Origin: CAZWIT01 sp964533435
GTDB taxonomy: Bacteria > Patescibacteriota > Patescibacteriia > UBA1558 > GWA2-36-10
NCBI GenBank assembly: GCA_964533435.1
Contig: CAZHLU010000001.1
Coordinates: 1 to 50,368 of the forward strand
Direction of reading: 5' to 3'
DNA: 50,368 bases
Of the stretch, positions 30,894-40,450 are shown one piece after another. Position 1 is the stretch's first letter. Each line of letters begins with the position of its first letter. A model generated the notes under the pieces. It was not told the DNA's origin. It did no database searches and saw only the letters and a program-made list of their open reading frames with translations. The translations under genes were made by a program, and so were the position numbers.

Positions 30894-32096
30894 ATGGAAT
30901 ATTTAAACATCAAACACCAAAAGATTGATGATACTAATAAAGCAAAAAATGCTAGCAAACTAGGTTTAGTTGTTAAGGATGCTGACAAAACTAAAGCAAA
31001 GCTGGCAGCTAAGAAAAATAAGAAAATCAGTAATAAAAAGCACTCTTTTTTTGGTCGTGTTACTTCTTCTGATCAAATGTTATTTTTAGGGAATTTAGCC
31101 ACTATGTTGAAAGCTGGCTTGGCTTTGGCGCCAGCCTTGGTAACTCTAACCAAAGAAACTAAAAATAAATATTTTCGTGCTGTTCTCCAAAATTTATATC
31201 AATTAATAGAAAATGGTCAAACCTTATCAGATGGCATGAAACAATATCCTAATGTTTTTCCAGAGATGATTATTTCAACCGTTGAGGTAGGGGAAAATAG
31301 TGGTTCTTTGTCTGAGGCTTTAGCACATCTAGCTGATATTTTAGAATCGCAAAAAAAATTAAAAAGTAAAGTTGTCGGCGCTTTAGTTTATCCAATTGTG
31401 GTAATAGTAGCCGTGATAGGCGTTAGTTTATTTTTAGCTTTTTTTGTATTTCCGCAATTGGTTGCAGTTTTTGAAGAGGCGGAAGTAAAACTACCTGCAA
31501 TTTTAGTGGCAGTTAATTTTATTATCAATGCAATTCAAAACTACGGCTATTATGTGGCACTCGGGTTTTTATTTTTTATATTAATACTTTTTTTATTGTG
31601 GCGCATACCAAAAGTAAAACTAGCTTGGAGTATTTTTTCTTTAAAAATTCCTTTTGTTGGTAATTTAATCAAAGAGTATTGCATGTCTCGTTTTGCTAGT
31701 AATTTAAGGGCTTTATTTGCTTCTGGTTTGCCCATTGTTCGTTCTTTAGAAATAGTAGCTAAAACTGTGCCTAATTTAAAATACCGCCAGGAGATTTTTG
31801 AGATGGCTAAAGAATTAGAAAAGGGTCACTCTTTATCAGAGGCAATGGCTGATAGACCTAAACTATTTAGTTCTATTTCTGTGCAACTATGTCACGTTGG
31901 TGAACAGACCGGTGAGCTTGATGGAATTTTAGAAAAAATTGGTGCTTATTATGAAGATAGAGTTAATAATGTTTTGACTAATTTGTCAGCTATTATTGAG
32001 CCAATTTTATTAGTTACAGTCGGAATTGCGGTCGGCTTTATTGCTTTATCAGTTATTTCACCAATGTATGAACTTACTCAAAGTTTTGCTGAATAA
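30894..32096 (+). CDS. pilC: Type IV pilus inner-membrane platform protein (PilC/GspF)
   Basis: 400 residues with two GspF domains (about 58-180 and 265-385) and three membrane helices (GALVYPIVVIVAVIGVSLFL, YYVALGFLFFILILFLLWRI and a C-terminal one). NLATMLKAGLALAPAL and NLRALFASGLPIVRSLE are the paired family motifs, and each domain has VGExxG (VGENSGSLSEAL, VGEQTGELD). The N-terminal 55 residues are lysine-rich. It starts 14 bases after pilB. Confidence 0.93.
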   Translation: MEYLNIKHQKIDDTNKAKNASKLGLVVKDADKTKAKLAAKKNKKISNKKHSFFGRVTSSDQMLFLGNLATMLKAGLALAPALVTLTKETKNKYFRAVLQNLYQLIENGQTLSDGMKQYPNVFPEMIISTVEVGENSGSLSEALAHLADILESQKKLKSKVVGALVYPIVVIVAVIGVSLFLAFFVFPQLVAVFEEAEVKLPAILVAVNFIINAIQNYGYYVALGFLFFILILFLLWRIPKVKLAWSIFSLKIPFVGNLIKEYCMSRFASNLRALFASGLPIVRSLEIVAKTVPNLKYRQEIFEMAKELEKGHSLSEAMADRPKLFSSISVQLCHVGEQTGELDGILEKIGAYYEDRVNNVLTNLSAIIEPILLVTVGIAVGFIALSVISPMYELTQSFAE

Positions 32097-32571
32097 TTTA
32101 AAGTTTAAAAATAGCGGCGTTACCATGATAGAGTTAATAATGGTAATAGCTGTTGTTTCTATTTTATCGGTAGCTAGTATTGGCTCTTATCATACTTGGC
32201 AAAAACACGTAATGCTTGTTAATGCTACTGATGAATTAAAAAGTGCTTTTAATTTAGCCCAAGGTCAAGCAATTTCGGCTGCGCAAAGTAATAATTGGGG
32301 CGTTCATTTAGAAGCTGATTATTATGTTATTTTTCCGGGTAGTTTTTATGATGAGAATAATGTAAACAACCAGCGTCGTAATTTTAGTGGTATCAATATA
32401 ATTAATTTAGATTCAGCTATATCAGATGGGGTTGGCGCTTATACTAAAGACGTAATTTTTGCTAAATATACAGGCAATACAGTTAATGTTGGAACTTTAT
32501 TTTTAGCTGCTACTTCTAATTATAGTCATACCAAATCAATTACTATTGATTTGAATGGTCAAGTACAATAA
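32068..32571 (+). CDS. Prepilin-like protein (minor pseudopilin)
   Basis: It has a class III signal, KNSG|VTMIELIMVIAVVSIL: glycine at -1, glutamate at +5 and a hydrophobic helix, as recognised by the prepilin peptidase. The mature domain (about 120 residues) resembles GspH/FimT-type minor pilins (FNLAQGQAISAAQSN). Its 5' end overlaps pilC by 29 bases if ATG 32068 is used; an in-frame TTG at 32086 is an alternative. The stop codon overlaps the next gene's start by one base. Confidence 0.85.
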   Translation: MNLLKVLLNNLKFKNSGVTMIELIMVIAVVSILSVASIGSYHTWQKHVMLVNATDELKSAFNLAQGQAISAAQSNNWGVHLEADYYVIFPGSFYDENNVNNQRRNFSGINIINLDSAISDGVGAYTKDVIFAKYTGNTVNVGTLFLAATSNYSHTKSITIDLNGQVQ

Positions 32572-34475
32572 TGTCTATTTATAATAAACAAGCGGGATTT
32601 TCATTAATTGAGCTGATGATAGCCATTGCTTTTATCGCTGTCACAATTGTCTCAATTTTTAGGGTTAGTGCTTTTAATAGTTATATTAGGAAGACAAATA
32701 CTGCTAGAACTCAAGCTATATATCATGCTGTGCAAGGCTTAGAGGCTAGTCGCTTGATTATTTGGAGTGATTTAACAACTGGTGACCATGGTTTGGTTCA
32801 GGAAAATAATACCTGGCATTTAACCAGTCAGCCTGATCTGCTTGATGGTAAATATTTACGTACTATTAGAATTGAAGATGTTTATCGTGCTAATATTAGC
32901 AATGGTAATGTCTACGGTAATATTAGTTCAAGTTCTAATTTAGATCCGGATAGCAAAAAGGTGATAGTAACAGTCAGTTGGACTGGATATGGTGGTAAGC
33001 ATAAAGAAGAAGTATTGGAAACATATTTACATCGTTTTCGAGCCAACCGTTGGTCACAGATAGATTGGTCTGGCGGCGCCGGGCAAACAAATTGGGCCGA
33101 TAAAACAAAATTTGACACTAAAAATGCTGGTATTGATGTGACCATACCAGGCGTTTCTACGCTTATTGCTGGATTTTTGGATTGGAATGAAGCAACTACT
33201 ACTGCTACTTATAGCACCTCGGGCACTTCTGATGATAATGATGTCTTTGAGCTTAATGGTCGGGCTTATGTAGTAACAGATAATAACTCAAGTGGTCCGG
33301 AATTTTACATACTAAATGTTAATAATATTCGTAGTCCGCAGTTACTAGGTTCATTTAATGTTGGTGATGGCGTGACCGCCGTAGTGGTTCAGGGTAATTA
33401 TGCTTATATTTCTACTCGCGCCAATAGCGGTGAGTTTCAAGTTTTGAATATTTCTAATCCTAGCAATATCCAAAGGGTGGCTACTATAAATCTGACAGTT
33501 AGTGGTACTAATGATGCAAAAGATATTGTGGTAAATAATAATCAGGCCTATATTGTTCAAGGTAATACTTTATATTCTTATAATATCACTAACCCCAATA
33601 GCCCTCAGCCGTTAGATAATGTAAGTATAAGTTATACCGGTAATGAAATTTTTGTATCAGAAAATTATGTTTATGTAGCCACAGAAGACTCTAGTAAAGA
33701 ATTACAAATAATTGATATTACTAATCCAGCTAACATTTTTTTAGCCGGGCAATATAATCTGTCTGGCTCTTTGCAGGCCACCGATGTTAATGTTCGTGGC
33801 AGCCGTGCCTATGTGTCTACACGTGTTAACTCTAATGCCGAATTTTATATATTTGATTTAGAAGACCCGATTGATCCGCAGTTAATAGGCAGTTATGAGA
33901 CTGGTTATGATATCAATGCTTTTTCGGTAGTCGGCCCTTATGCTTTATTAGGCGTAGCCTTAAGTTCAGAAGAATTAAGAGTGATTGATATTTCTTTTCC
34001 AGCTACTATTAATAAAGTATCAGGTTTTGATTTGTATGGTTCTATTTTAGGCATGTCAGCTAATTGTGCGGTTATTTATGCGGCCACTACTGGCGATGCT
34101 GGTGAATTTACTATTATTTCTACAGAAGCAACAAATTGCCAGTATGCCTCTTCTGGTACTTTGACTTCCTCAGTTTTTGATACTGGTAGTGATCAGGTAG
34201 TTTATAATTGGATAAAATGGAGTGGTATTGCCCCACAAAATACTTCGATTAGATTCCAGCTAGCCAGTAGCAATAATATTGCTGGTCCTTGGAATTTTGT
34301 CGGCCCAGATGGAACGGCTAGTACTTTTTATACCAATGGATCAATAGATTATATTAATTATAATTTTCATGCTAATCAGCGCTATCTGCGCTATAGTCTC
34401 TATTTAGATACTAGTTCGGAATTACAAGTCCCAGTTTTAGAAGATGTAACTATTAGTTATTCCACCTATCCATGA
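32571..34475 (+). CDS. Prepilin-like N-terminus fused to LVIVD beta-propeller repeats
   Basis: 634 residues. The start has a prepilin signal, KQAG|FSLIELMIAIAFIAVTI, and a pilin-like region to about 150. From about 220 to 525 come repeats of the LVIVD kind: VFELNGRAYVVTDN, YILNVNNIRSPQLLGSFN, VVQGNYAYISTRAN, LNISNPSNIQRV and so on, about seven blades. A final beta-rich domain (550-634) follows. A pilin carrying a propeller suggests a tip-located adhesin. It is overlapped by four bases with the next prepilin gene. Confidence 0.85.
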   Translation: MSIYNKQAGFSLIELMIAIAFIAVTIVSIFRVSAFNSYIRKTNTARTQAIYHAVQGLEASRLIIWSDLTTGDHGLVQENNTWHLTSQPDLLDGKYLRTIRIEDVYRANISNGNVYGNISSSSNLDPDSKKVIVTVSWTGYGGKHKEEVLETYLHRFRANRWSQIDWSGGAGQTNWADKTKFDTKNAGIDVTIPGVSTLIAGFLDWNEATTTATYSTSGTSDDNDVFELNGRAYVVTDNNSSGPEFYILNVNNIRSPQLLGSFNVGDGVTAVVVQGNYAYISTRANSGEFQVLNISNPSNIQRVATINLTVSGTNDAKDIVVNNNQAYIVQGNTLYSYNITNPNSPQPLDNVSISYTGNEIFVSENYVYVATEDSSKELQIIDITNPANIFLAGQYNLSGSLQATDVNVRGSRAYVSTRVNSNAEFYIFDLEDPIDPQLIGSYETGYDINAFSVVGPYALLGVALSSEELRVIDISFPATINKVSGFDLYGSILGMSANCAVIYAATTGDAGEFTIISTEATNCQYASSGTLTSSVFDTGSDQVVYNWIKWSGIAPQNTSIRFQLASSNNIAGPWNFVGPDGTASTFYTNGSIDYINYNFHANQRYLRYSLYLDTSSELQVPVLEDVTISYSTYP

Positions 34476-35023
34476 TAATAAATAAATTAAAAAATAAACA
34501 TTTTAATCAAAAAGGTTTTACAATGATTGAAACCTTAGCTTATTTATTTATTACAAGCTTGTTATTGATATTAATTATCAGCTTGATTACTAATATTTTT
34601 AATGCTCGTCGTCAATTTAGGGTAGCGGAACTTGCTGATCGTAATGCCCGTTATATCATGAGTTTTGTTTTAAATAAAGTTCATAATGTTGATTTGATTG
34701 ATCAGACGGGTACAAGTTCTAGTGATATTTATTTTTATGATTTGCCAGACAAGCGTTTTAATTTTTCATTAGAATCAGGTAATTTAGTCTTTCGTTTAGT
34801 AGAGGATAGCGGCACAGGCTTTCCTGAACAAAGCACAGCTATAACACAAAATTTGAATTTTAATGGAGTTGAAGTTAGTAATTTTTCTCTAAGTAATCTA
34901 GAAGACAATTTTGGTCGCGAAAACCAAGGTGTTCATTTTACTTTTACTTTACGAGTTGGTACTAGTAGTGATCGTTATGGTTTTATAGAGGAAGATTTTA
35001 GTACTTTTTTTAGTATACGTTAA
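34472..35023 (+). CDS. Prepilin-like protein, PilW/GspJ-type
   Basis: 183 residues with the signal NQKG|FTMIETLAYLFITSLLL (glycine -1, glutamate +5) and the ARRQFRVAELADRNARYIMS helix extension typical of PilW/GspJ minor pilins. The rest is beta-rich. It starts within the stop of the propeller protein and ends one base before the next gene. Confidence 0.85.
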   Translation: MIINKLKNKHFNQKGFTMIETLAYLFITSLLLILIISLITNIFNARRQFRVAELADRNARYIMSFVLNKVHNVDLIDQTGTSSSDIYFYDLPDKRFNFSLESGNLVFRLVEDSGTGFPEQSTAITQNLNFNGVEVSNFSLSNLEDNFGRENQGVHFTFTLRVGTSSDRYGFIEEDFSTFFSIR

Positions 35024-35024
35024 T

Positions 35025-35993
35025 ATGAAAATATATTTAGAAATTTTTAAAAAATTAAAGAGCTCAGACGGTTCCGCGGCCCTAGTGGCTTCAATGATGG
35101 TTTCGGCAGTGGTTTTATCTGTAATATTATCAGTTTTAATTTTAAGTTTAAATGCGCGTGCCGGTGTACAATCTTTTGTTGATTCGGTACAGAGTTTTTA
35201 TGCGGCTGAGGCTGGAGTTGGTGAATCATTATTTCAACTTAGGAAAGAGCCTGATAATTTTTCCTTTGATCAGTTGATAGTTGGACATGTGCCAGTCGAT
35301 AGCCAGTTTGTAGAAGTAGCTGGTACTTGCGATCCGCCAGCGCAGTGTCAATTTTTGCCAAATTCTGGTTGGTGGGGTGAATATTTTAATTATTCTGTTA
35401 GTCATCCTGATATGGAAGTTAATCCTTATCCAGGACCCACTCCTACTCCCACTGAACATGATTGGTATGATGATACCTATAAAACTCATGAACAGATAGA
35501 TGCTAATTTACTTTTGCCAAATAGTATGTGGTTTCCTTATGATGGCACGCAATGGGAAAATAAAGAGGGCTATGCCCATGATTATCATTTTGGTATGCAT
35601 TGGCGTGCTAAAGTAACAGCACCCCTAGAAGGTAATTATAGCTATTCTCTAGCCTCAGATGACGATTCCTGGGTTTTGCACAATGGTATTGTGATTGTAA
35701 ATAATAGTGGTACTCATGCAGCCTTTGTAAAAACTGGTAATATTTATCTGACGGCTGGTGATAATTTGATTGATATCTATTTTGCAGAAAGGCATACAGT
35801 TGAATCTGGATTTAGATTCTTTTTTGATAATAGTAATTTGATTATTACTCCTTGGCCAGAAGGTTGTGGTGAAGATTTTCAATGCAATTCTCATATTGAA
35901 TCAAATGCCAGTACAACTAAAGCAATGCGCAAAGTGCGCTATACTTGTAATCAAGCAATTGAAAATTGTGGCTGGAGCGAACTTATTCCTTAA
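35025..35993 (+). CDS. PilX-like protein with a fibro-slime/PA14-like domain
   Basis: 322 residues. The N-terminus (SSDGSAALVASMMVSAVVLS, membrane helix, then VQSFYAAEAGVGESLFQLR) matches PilX/GspK-like minor pilins. Residues about 115-290 contain a PA14/fibro-slime-type fold: GMHWRAKVTAPLEGNYSYSL, ASDDDSWVLHNG and IDIYFAERHTVESGFRF, the last two being hallmarks of fibro-slime domains. Four to six cysteines (CDPPAQC, CGEDFQC, YTCNQAIENC) may form disulfides. It is the last gene of the pilus operon and a likely carbohydrate- or surface-binding tip component. Confidence 0.8.
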   Translation: MKIYLEIFKKLKSSDGSAALVASMMVSAVVLSVILSVLILSLNARAGVQSFVDSVQSFYAAEAGVGESLFQLRKEPDNFSFDQLIVGHVPVDSQFVEVAGTCDPPAQCQFLPNSGWWGEYFNYSVSHPDMEVNPYPGPTPTPTEHDWYDDTYKTHEQIDANLLLPNSMWFPYDGTQWENKEGYAHDYHFGMHWRAKVTAPLEGNYSYSLASDDDSWVLHNGIVIVNNSGTHAAFVKTGNIYLTAGDNLIDIYFAERHTVESGFRFFFDNSNLIITPWPEGCGEDFQCNSHIESNASTTKAMRKVRYTCNQAIENCGWSELIP

Positions 35994-36007
35994 ATAAAAT
36001 ATTAAAT

Positions 36008-36066
36008 AAAAAACCGTCCATCTCCGCTGTCCGCCAATTGGCGGAGGCGGATGGTGGACGGTTTTT
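36008..36066. terminator. Long palindromic terminator between the pilus operon and hppA
   Basis: AAAAAACCGTCCATC and GATGGTGGACGGTTTTT enclose CCGC/GCGG and TCCGCCAATTGGCGGA. It serves both converging genes. The inner CCGCC-palindrome type recurs at 21631-21655 and 49402-49446. Confidence 0.85.
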
Positions 36067-36076
36067 GTTTACTTGT

Positions 36077-38110
36077 TTATAGCATCATTGAGATTAATAG
36101 CAATGCTACTACGTTTAAAATTTTAATCATGGGGTTAATAGCTGGACCAGCAGTGTCTTTGTAGGGGTCACCAACTGTGTCACCAGTAACAGCTGCTTTA
36201 TGAGCATCTGATCCTTTGCCACCGTGGTTGCCTTTTTCAATATACTTTTTAGCATTGTCCCAAGCGCCACCACCAGAGGTCATAGAAATAGCGACAAATA
36301 AACCAGTAATAATACTACCAACTAAAGTACCGCCTAAAACAGCAAAGCCGTTTGATTTAAAGATAATTACTATTAAGATTGGAATTAAAACAGGGATTAA
36401 AGCAGGTATAATCATTTGTTTAAGAGCACCTTTGGTAACAATATCTACAGCTGAACCGTAATCTGGTTTATCAGTACCAGTCATAATACCTGGTTTTTCT
36501 TTAAATTGACGACGTACTTCTTGGACAATATAGCCAGCAGTTTTGCCAACAGCTTCCATTGATAGGGCACCAAAGATATAAGGTAAAAGAGCGCCGATAA
36601 ATAGGCCAGATAAAACAAAAGGATCATCTAGTCTAAAGATAATATTTTTACCAGCAGTTTCTAGCTCTTGAGTATAGGCTGAAAATAATACTAAAGCAGC
36701 AAGGCCAGCAGAAGCAATGGCATAACCTTTAGTAACAGCTTTGGTTGTATTACCAACGGCATCTAATGGGTCAGTAATATTTCGGACGCTTTCTGGAAGT
36801 CCTGCCATTTCGGCAATACCACCAGCGTTATCAGTGATTGGACCATAGGCATCAATAGTAACAATCACACCAGCCAAAGATAACATGCTCATAGCAGCCA
36901 CAGCAATGCCGTAAAGTCCGGCCCAGTGAAAGGCTAAGATAATACCGGCAACAATGACAATGACTGGCCAAGCAGTTGATTTCATAGAAATAGCGAGTCC
37001 TTGAATGACATTGGTACCATGGCCAGTTTCAGAAGCCTTAGCAATTGATTTTACAGGAGAGTATTTGGTAGAAGTATAATATTCGGTAATCCAAACAATT
37101 AAAGCAGTTACACCAAGACCAACTAAAGCAGCATAAAAAATATTAGTATATTTATAACTGATTAAGTCAGACATTAAAGCTTTAGTTACGAAGTAAAAAC
37201 CAATCATAGCAAATACACCGGCAGCAATTAAACCTTTGTAAAGAGTATTCATTATTAAACCTTTTTTCTCTATTTCTTCTACGTTATGTTTTTTGTCTAG
37301 TTTTATAAAGAATAAACCAAATAAGGAAGCAATAATAGCAACAGCGCCTAGAGCTAGAGGATATTGGATAGCTTTTTCGGTGTGAGGGAAAGTTAGGTAG
37401 CCCAAAAGCATTGCCGCTACTAAAGTAACGGCGTAAGTTTCAAATAAGTCAGCAGCCATACCAGCGCAGTCACCAACATTATCACCAACATTATCAGCAA
37501 TAACAGCTGGGTTTCTTGGATCATCTTCAGGAATACCAGCTTCTACTTTACCGACTAAGTCAGCACCAACATCGGCAGCCTTGGTAAATATACCGCCCCC
37601 CAAGCGAGCAAAGACCGATATTAAACTACCTCCAAAACCTAGACCAACTAAATGTTTAACAGTAATAAAAGGTAGCGCATAGAGTCCAGCAACACCCAAA
37701 AGAGCTAAGCCAACTACAAGCATACCAGTTACTGATCCGCCTAAGACAGCTACTTTTAGAGCAGATTGAATATCTTTTTTTGCAGCTTCAGCAGTGCGAA
37801 CATTAGCACGAACAGAAACATTCATACCAATAATGCCAGCAGCAGCTGAAAGTACAGCGCCAACAATAAAGGAGAAGGCTGTTGCCCAATCAATAGCAAA
37901 ACCTAAGATAATAAATAGAGCAACAGCTAAGTAGGCAATAGTGCGGTATTGACGAGTAATATAAGCTTTAGCGCCAGTTTGAATTGCTTTGGCAATTTCT
38001 TGCATTTTTTCATCGCCACTGGGAAATTTTAATATTTTTTTGATCATCAAAGCCCCAAAAGCAATAGAGATCAAGGCAGCGACAATGGACAAAATTGTGA
38101 TAGTATCCAT
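36077..38110 (-). CDS. hppA: Membrane-bound proton-translocating pyrophosphatase, K+-independent type
   Basis: 677 residues and about 16 membrane helices. The substrate-binding motif DVGADLVGKVEAGIPEDDPR and the DNVGDNVGDCAGMAADLFETY stretch are intact, as are ITDNAGGIAEM and GGAWDNAKKYIE near the C-terminus. It splits pyrophosphate to pump protons (or sodium). GNTTKAVTKGYAI has lysine where K+-dependent enzymes have alanine (GNTTAA), the published marker of K+-independent H+-pumps. It lies 21 bases after nusA on the same strand. Confidence 0.93.
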   Translation of the reverse strand: MDTITILSIVAALISIAFGALMIKKILKFPSGDEKMQEIAKAIQTGAKAYITRQYRTIAYLAVALFIILGFAIDWATAFSFIVGAVLSAAAGIIGMNVSVRANVRTAEAAKKDIQSALKVAVLGGSVTGMLVVGLALLGVAGLYALPFITVKHLVGLGFGGSLISVFARLGGGIFTKAADVGADLVGKVEAGIPEDDPRNPAVIADNVGDNVGDCAGMAADLFETYAVTLVAAMLLGYLTFPHTEKAIQYPLALGAVAIIASLFGLFFIKLDKKHNVEEIEKKGLIMNTLYKGLIAAGVFAMIGFYFVTKALMSDLISYKYTNIFYAALVGLGVTALIVWITEYYTSTKYSPVKSIAKASETGHGTNVIQGLAISMKSTAWPVIVIVAGIILAFHWAGLYGIAVAAMSMLSLAGVIVTIDAYGPITDNAGGIAEMAGLPESVRNITDPLDAVGNTTKAVTKGYAIASAGLAALVLFSAYTQELETAGKNIIFRLDDPFVLSGLFIGALLPYIFGALSMEAVGKTAGYIVQEVRRQFKEKPGIMTGTDKPDYGSAVDIVTKGALKQMIIPALIPVLIPILIVIIFKSNGFAVLGGTLVGSIITGLFVAISMTSGGGAWDNAKKYIEKGNHGGKGSDAHKAAVTGDTVGDPYKDTAGPAINPMIKILNVVALLLISMML

Positions 38111-38131
38111 ACTTTTTTAAAAATTAATTAA

Positions 38132-39424
38132 TTATTCTGATTTTTTAGTTTTTTTAACTTTAGGAGCAGCTTTTTTCTTTTTGCTATCATTATCTTCAGT
38201 AGTTTCATTTTCAGCTGCTGTATTTATTTCGACCTCTTCATCTTCTTTGCTAATTTCATCTTCATCTTTTTCTTTAGTTTCGGCTTTTTCTTTTTTGCCG
38301 TCACTAGGAATAATATCTATTTTCCAGCCAGTAAGCTTTGCAGCTAGGCGAGCATTTTGTCCACTTTTACCAATAGCTAGTGATAGTTGATCTTCAGCTA
38401 CTTTGACAGTAGCAGCCTTGGCTTCTTCATTGATATTAATAGAAGTAATATTAGCTGGACTTAAAGCGTGGGTGATAAATATTTTTGGATCAGCACTCCA
38501 TTCAATAATATCAATTTTTTCACCACCTAATTCGGAAATAACAGTTTGGACGCGAGCACCGCGTTGGCCAACGCAAGAACCCACTGGATCAATATTGCTT
38601 TCAGAGGAACTGACAGCAATTTTAGAACGAGCACCAGCTTCACGGGCAATTGCTTTTATCTCAACTGTGCCGGCTGCAATTTCAGGAACTTCAGTAGCAA
38701 ATAACTCGCGGACAATATCAGGGTGGGTACGTGATAATACAATTTCTGGTCCTTTATTACCCATACCAACAGCTACTATATAAAAATTTAATCTAGAACC
38801 AATATTGTATTTTTCAAAACGAATTTGTTCTTCGGGTGGTAAGACACCACTAGCTTGTCCTAAGTCCACGATATAGCGACGGCCTTCACTTCTTTGGATG
38901 GTTCCTAAAACTAGTTCGCCTTGCTTGTCTTGGTATTCACTGAAAATATGATCACGTTCAGCTTCGCGTAAACGTTGGATAATTACCTGTTTAGCAGTTT
39001 GAGCGGCCATACGGCCATATTCTTCTGGTACAGGTAATTTTGTTTCGATTACATCGCCAATCTTGTAATCAGGATTAATAGTTCTTGCTTCGGATAGCAT
39101 GATTTCAGAACGAGGATTAAATTTTTTGATAATATCCTCTTCTGCTATTTCAGCGCCAGCTTCTCTGCTTAGACGTTGTTCTTCCCACTGGGCTTCTTGA
39201 GCCTCAATATCAACATCTTCTACTACAGTTTTAACATCAAAAACAGCAGTTTGGCCATTGTCGGCGTTAAAAACTACTTTGATGTTTTGGTTTGGTGTAC
39301 CAAACTCTTTGCGGTAGGCAGCAGCTAGAGCCGCTTCAATTGCTCCAATAACAGCTTCCATAGACAGATTTTTTTCTTGGCAAATCTGCCGGATGGCTGT
39401 TAGGAGGGTATTGTTTTGTGCCAT
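38132..39424 (-). CDS. nusA: Transcription termination/antitermination protein NusA
   Basis: 430 residues: N-terminal RNA polymerase-binding domain (MEAVIGAIEAALAAAYRKEF), S1 domain (about 150-215: ELVLGTIQRSEGRRYIVDLG), then KH domains with DPVGSCVGQRGARVQ and LAIGKSGQNARLAAKLTGW. The tail of about 60 residues is a charged Lys/Glu-rich stretch instead of the acidic repeats of E. coli NusA. It sits before hppA. Confidence 0.93.
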   Translation of the reverse strand: MAQNNTLLTAIRQICQEKNLSMEAVIGAIEAALAAAYRKEFGTPNQNIKVVFNADNGQTAVFDVKTVVEDVDIEAQEAQWEEQRLSREAGAEIAEEDIIKKFNPRSEIMLSEARTINPDYKIGDVIETKLPVPEEYGRMAAQTAKQVIIQRLREAERDHIFSEYQDKQGELVLGTIQRSEGRRYIVDLGQASGVLPPEEQIRFEKYNIGSRLNFYIVAVGMGNKGPEIVLSRTHPDIVRELFATEVPEIAAGTVEIKAIAREAGARSKIAVSSSESNIDPVGSCVGQRGARVQTVISELGGEKIDIIEWSADPKIFITHALSPANITSININEEAKAATVKVAEDQLSLAIGKSGQNARLAAKLTGWKIDIIPSDGKKEKAETKEKDEDEISKEDEEVEINTAAENETTEDNDSKKKKAAPKVKKTKKSE

Positions 39425-39532
39425 GATTTTTTAGCTTAATTAACAATTTATAAAAATAAGCTAGTTTAATAATAAACTAGCTTACAACAATAGTAGTATA
39501 CTCTTTTTGTCAATTTTGGTCAAGGGGGAGCA

Positions 39533-39889
39533 CTAGATCATAAAGCGTTGTAGTTTAGCCTTTTTGCCACTTATTTGTATTGAACAAATTTCAATACTTA
39601 CTAAAAGATTAGGATAATTGTATTTATTTTGAAGCCACTGCCAGGAATTTTCAATTGCTCTAATTTTTTGTTTACTAATGGCTTCTTCGGGTAGTCCTAA
39701 ATACTTGCTGGTACGAGTTTTTACTTCGACAATAATAATGTGATTATTTTTTATTAATAATAAGTCAATCTCGCCATAAGGAGTGTTTAGGTTTTTGCCT
39801 AATAATTCATAGGCTAAATTTTGGTAGTAGGTGCTAGCTAATTTTTCTCCTAGATGACCTAGTTTGTTGTTAGATATTTTTTTAAACAT
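39533..39889 (-). CDS. YraN family (UPF0102) nuclease-like protein
   Basis: 118 residues with the family motifs: GHLGEKLASTYY, PYGEIDLLLIKNNHIIIVEVKTR (the E-x-D and E-V-K of a restriction endonuclease-like fold) and ISKQKIRAIENSWQWL. The biochemical function of the family is not firmly established. It lies alone, followed by about 100 bases before nusA. Confidence 0.88.
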   Translation of the reverse strand: MFKKISNNKLGHLGEKLASTYYQNLAYELLGKNLNTPYGEIDLLLIKNNHIIIVEVKTRTSKYLGLPEEAISKQKIRAIENSWQWLQNKYNYPNLLVSIEICSIQISGKKAKLQRFMI

Positions 39890-39890
39890 A

Positions 39891-39924
39891 AAAAAACAGG
39901 TAAGTAAATTAAGCCTGTTTTTTT
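39891..39924. terminator. Terminator before the YraN gene
   Basis: AAAAAACAGG, loop, CCTGTTTTTTT: it ends the 39935-40345 gene on the minus strand and sits directly upstream of the YraN start. Confidence 0.75.
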
Positions 39925-39934
39925 GTTATAAAAT

Positions 39935-40345
39935 TTATTTTTTACTTTGAGGTAACCATTTATCAAATTCAGCTTTGGCAGCTATTGCAGATTGTTTTTT
40001 AGGTAAATCTTTACGCCAATAAATGATAATAGTTATTAGCCAAGCAAAAATAATTATTAACCAAACGAGCAACAATAAGCGTGAAGCTAAATAAATAGCC
40101 TGAACTTCTCTAAAGAATACTAGTAGTAGACCAACAATACCAGTACTAAAGCCCCAGGCTCTAATTTTTTTAAGTAAGGTTTTTTTAGGGCCTTGGCTAC
40201 TTTTAATTTTACGGTAGCATAATATTGCAAGGATTATGGCTCCCAAAAATATTACTAATAAAATTATGCGCATTGGCCAAGAAAAGCCAACGGGAGCATA
40301 TCTTTGCCAAAGGTAGGACCAATGTAGAAATTGAGTTAAATTCAT
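39935..40345 (-). CDS. Small integral membrane protein of unknown function
   Basis: 136 residues from the preferred start MNLTQFLHWSYLWQRY (another ATG lies 18 bases upstream). Three hydrophobic segments are visible: IILLVIFLGAIILAILCY, GFSTGIVGLLLVFF, and LLLLVWLIIIFAWLITIIIY. The polar tail is basic. I do not recognise the family. Confidence 0.6.
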   Translation of the reverse strand: MNLTQFLHWSYLWQRYAPVGFSWPMRIILLVIFLGAIILAILCYRKIKSSQGPKKTLLKKIRAWGFSTGIVGLLLVFFREVQAIYLASRLLLLVWLIIIFAWLITIIIYWRKDLPKKQSAIAAKAEFDKWLPQSKK

Positions 40346-40450
40346 AATTATTATTTTATGCACATATATTAGATAATTAATCAGATAAAGTCAACCCTTT
40401 TTTAAAACTCCCCAAGCAAGGAGAGTTTTAAAGATTTTTATAAAATTAGT

